Shown here: positions 14,220-15,426 of the stretch, piece after piece
Layout: the number at the start of each line of letters is the position of its first letter
How positions within the stretch are numbered: position 1 is the first letter of the stretch
Assembly (NCBI GenBank): GCA_024275815.1
Contig: JAJRYI010000055.1
Coordinates: forward strand, 1 to 15,426
Length of the DNA stretch: 15,426 nucleotides
Reading direction: 5' to 3'
From: Actinomycetes bacterium
GTDB taxonomy: Bacteria > Actinomycetota > Acidimicrobiia > Spongiisociales > UBA5794
Position numbers and translations under genes: made by a program
Notes under the pieces: model-generated
Databases searched by the model: none
Seen by the model: the letters and a program-made list of their open reading frames with translations, nothing else
What the model was told of the DNA's origin: nothing

Positions 14220-15344
14220 TCAGAGCCCGATCACGTCGGCAAGCCGATCTCTGTAGCTGTCGAGCGAACCGAGCAAGAGCGACGTGGACTTGGCACGCTT
14301 GAAGTACAGATGTGCATCATGCTCCCAGGTGAACCCGATCCCGCCGTGCACCTGTATGTTCGCACCGGCAACGGCGAGGTACGCGTCGGAGCACACCGAA
14401 CGTGCAAGGGGAACCGCGACCGGGCCCTCAGCAGGATCGTCGATCGTGCGCGCCACATGCCAGGCAGCGGATTTCGAGTGGTCGACGTCGACGAGCATGT
14501 TCGCACACATGTGTTTGATCGCCTGGAAGGATCCGATCGCCCTTCCGAACTGGTACCGGGTCTTTGCATACTCGGTTGCCATCTCGAGGCAGCGCTGTGC
14601 CCCACCGACCTGCTCCTGCGCCAGAGCAGCGACACCGACATCCACAGCTCGACGCACGGCATCGGGACTCGGTCCACCGCCGAGATACGCGTCCTCAGGC
14701 ACGACAACGTTGTCGAACGTGACCTGCCCGAGAGGCCTCGTCGGATCGAGCGACGGCGTGTCGGTCACGGTGAGGCCCGTCGCATCCCTGCCCACGGCGA
14801 ACAGCCCCGTCTCGCCGTCGACGATCGCGCTCACCACGAACAGGTCGACGTTGGGCGCATCCGTCACGAAACGCTTGGTCCCAGAGATCGCCCATCCGTC
14901 ATCGACGCGTTCCGCCGAGGTCGCGATCGACGTCACACCGTCACAGTGCGGAGTCTCGAATGCAGCAAGTGAGCCGATGGCCTCTCCGGATGCGATCTGT
15001 GGCAGGAGGGCAGCTTTCTGGCCATGATCGCCCGACTCGAGGATCGCTGTGGCGGCAAGGAGGGACGACAGCAACGGAACGGGCGTCACCATTCGTCCGA
15101 GCTCCTCGAACACGACGGCCATCTCGGCGAACCCGTACCCGGCTCCTCCGTACTCCTCTGGAACGGCGAGACCGATCAAACCCATCTCTGCGAGGCCTCG
15201 CCAGACATCCCGGTTGAACGCGTCCGTCGTCAACGACATGTCGCGTACCGAGTCGAGCGTGGCGCTTGCTTCAACGAGCTCACGCACGGTGGAGGCGAGC
15301 ATCGTCTGTTCTTCACTGCGGATGAACGTGATCGCATCAGCCAC
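14220..15344 (-). CDS. Acyl-CoA dehydrogenase (FadE-like)
   Basis: This is a 374-residue FAD flavoprotein that introduces the alpha-beta double bond in acyl-CoA. Features include LIGLAVPEEYGGAGYG (N-terminal domain), the WAISGTKRFVTDAPNVD beta-domain region, RYQFGRAIGSFQAIKHMCA (263-281) and VHGGIGFTWEHDAHLYFKRA near the end. Where short-chain enzymes have the catalytic Glu in YEGT, this protein reads LLLGS, so the base is missing from that place. An acidic residue in AQEQVGG (Glu244) or TWEHD (Glu341) may substitute, or this may be the non-catalytic partner of a heteromeric enzyme. The GTG start has AAGGAGG six bases upstream, and its first eight bases overlap the end of another acyl-CoA dehydrogenase gene. 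An upstream in-frame start would add 23 residues of that neighbour's shadow. TetR follows five bases after the stop. Confidence 0.92.
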   Translation of the reverse strand: MADAITFIRSEEQTMLASTVRELVEASATLDSVRDMSLTTDAFNRDVWRGLAEMGLIGLAVPEEYGGAGYGFAEMAVVFEELGRMVTPVPLLSSLLAATAILESGDHGQKAALLPQIASGEAIGSLAAFETPHCDGVTSIATSAERVDDGWAISGTKRFVTDAPNVDLFVVSAIVDGETGLFAVGRDATGLTVTDTPSLDPTRPLGQVTFDNVVVPEDAYLGGGPSPDAVRRAVDVGVAALAQEQVGGAQRCLEMATEYAKTRYQFGRAIGSFQAIKHMCANMLVDVDHSKSAAWHVARTIDDPAEGPVAVPLARSVCSDAYLAVAGANIQVHGGIGFTWEHDAHLYFKRAKSTSLLLGSLDSYRDRLADVIGL

Positions 15345-15426
15345 GTGGGACCTCCTTCCATGGAAGATCCTTGTCCACACGGGGTTCCCCGGGAAGTCCG
15401 AGTACCCGCTCACCGAGGATGTTGCG
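15337..15426 (-). CDS. C-terminal end of a second acyl-CoA dehydrogenase (partial)
   Basis: Reading the minus strand from the right edge in frame gives 29 residues before a TGA at 15339-15337. The part RNILGERVLGLPGEPR followed by VDKDLPWKEVPRG is the standard C-terminal tail of actinobacterial FadE proteins: an N-I-(I/L)-GERVLGLP-EPR-D pattern. The rest of the gene is outside the window. Its stop overlaps the GTG start of the next acyl-CoA dehydrogenase by eight bases, and that gene's AAGGAGG lies within its last codons, so the two are translationally coupled. Such adjacent pairs often encode the two subunits of heterotetrameric acyl-CoA dehydrogenases in steroid side-chain degradation. Confidence 0.8.
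   Translation of the reverse strand, partial: RNILGERVLGLPGEPRVDKDLPWKEVPRG

Noticed and set aside
1..15426. CRISPR array, tRNA or rRNA gene, insertion sequence, phage gene
   Set aside because: No regularly spaced repeats, cloverleaf with an acceptor end, ribosomal RNA stretch, transposase or integrase was seen on reading both strands.

Overview
The window is a dense, GC-rich bacterial chromosome segment. Many starts are GTG, genes are packed with short overlaps, and nearly all space is coding. The gene content points to an actinobacterium: a RamB-type acetate regulator, an Rv1855c-like F420-dependent LLM oxidoreductase, an MT0933-type antitoxin, an Mcr-like racemase and an isocitrate lyase whose active-site Cys has the same number as the Mycobacterium ICL1 residue. 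I cannot name the species. It could be a little-studied actinobacterial class such as Acidimicrobiia, but that is inference.

Left part (1-1897). A small MT0933-like antitoxin (minus) is followed by a long stem-loop. Upstream of it lies dtd (D-aminoacyl-tRNA deacylase, minus), divergent from a plus-strand DUF368 membrane protein (polyprenyl-phosphate translocase family) that looks leaderless. Tail-to-tail with DUF368 and overlapping it is the end of a minus-strand ion-transport operon (4570 to 1712). In transcription order this operon is an RCK regulator fused to two degenerate USP-like domains, a CPA2 cation:proton antiporter, and a small FlgM-like (anti-sigma-28) protein coupled by a GTGA overlap.

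Middle (4644-8068, minus). A catabolic string of three genes: an exported PQQ-type sugar dehydrogenase lipoprotein, a nucleoside hydrolase and an alpha-methylacyl-CoA racemase.

Right-centre (8107-12580). A glyoxylate-shunt divergon: ramB (minus) faces aceB-aceA (plus) across a 111-base AT-richer control region. That region holds a 25-base imperfect direct repeat (starts 43 bp apart), an overlapping inverted repeat, and a strong extended -10 for ramB. It is the best regulatory signal in the window.

Right (12582-15426, minus). An acyl-CoA catabolism operon: the last codons of one acyl-CoA dehydrogenase, overlapping the start of a second one, then a TetR regulator and an F420-type LLM oxidoreductase that ends one base from aceA.

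Taken together, the right two-thirds suits growth on fatty, branched or steroid-like acyl chains: racemase plus acyl-CoA dehydrogenases feed acetyl-CoA, which aceBA assimilates under RamB control. I saw no tRNA, rRNA, CRISPR, insertion sequence or prophage gene. No gene-free stretch exceeds about 110 bases.
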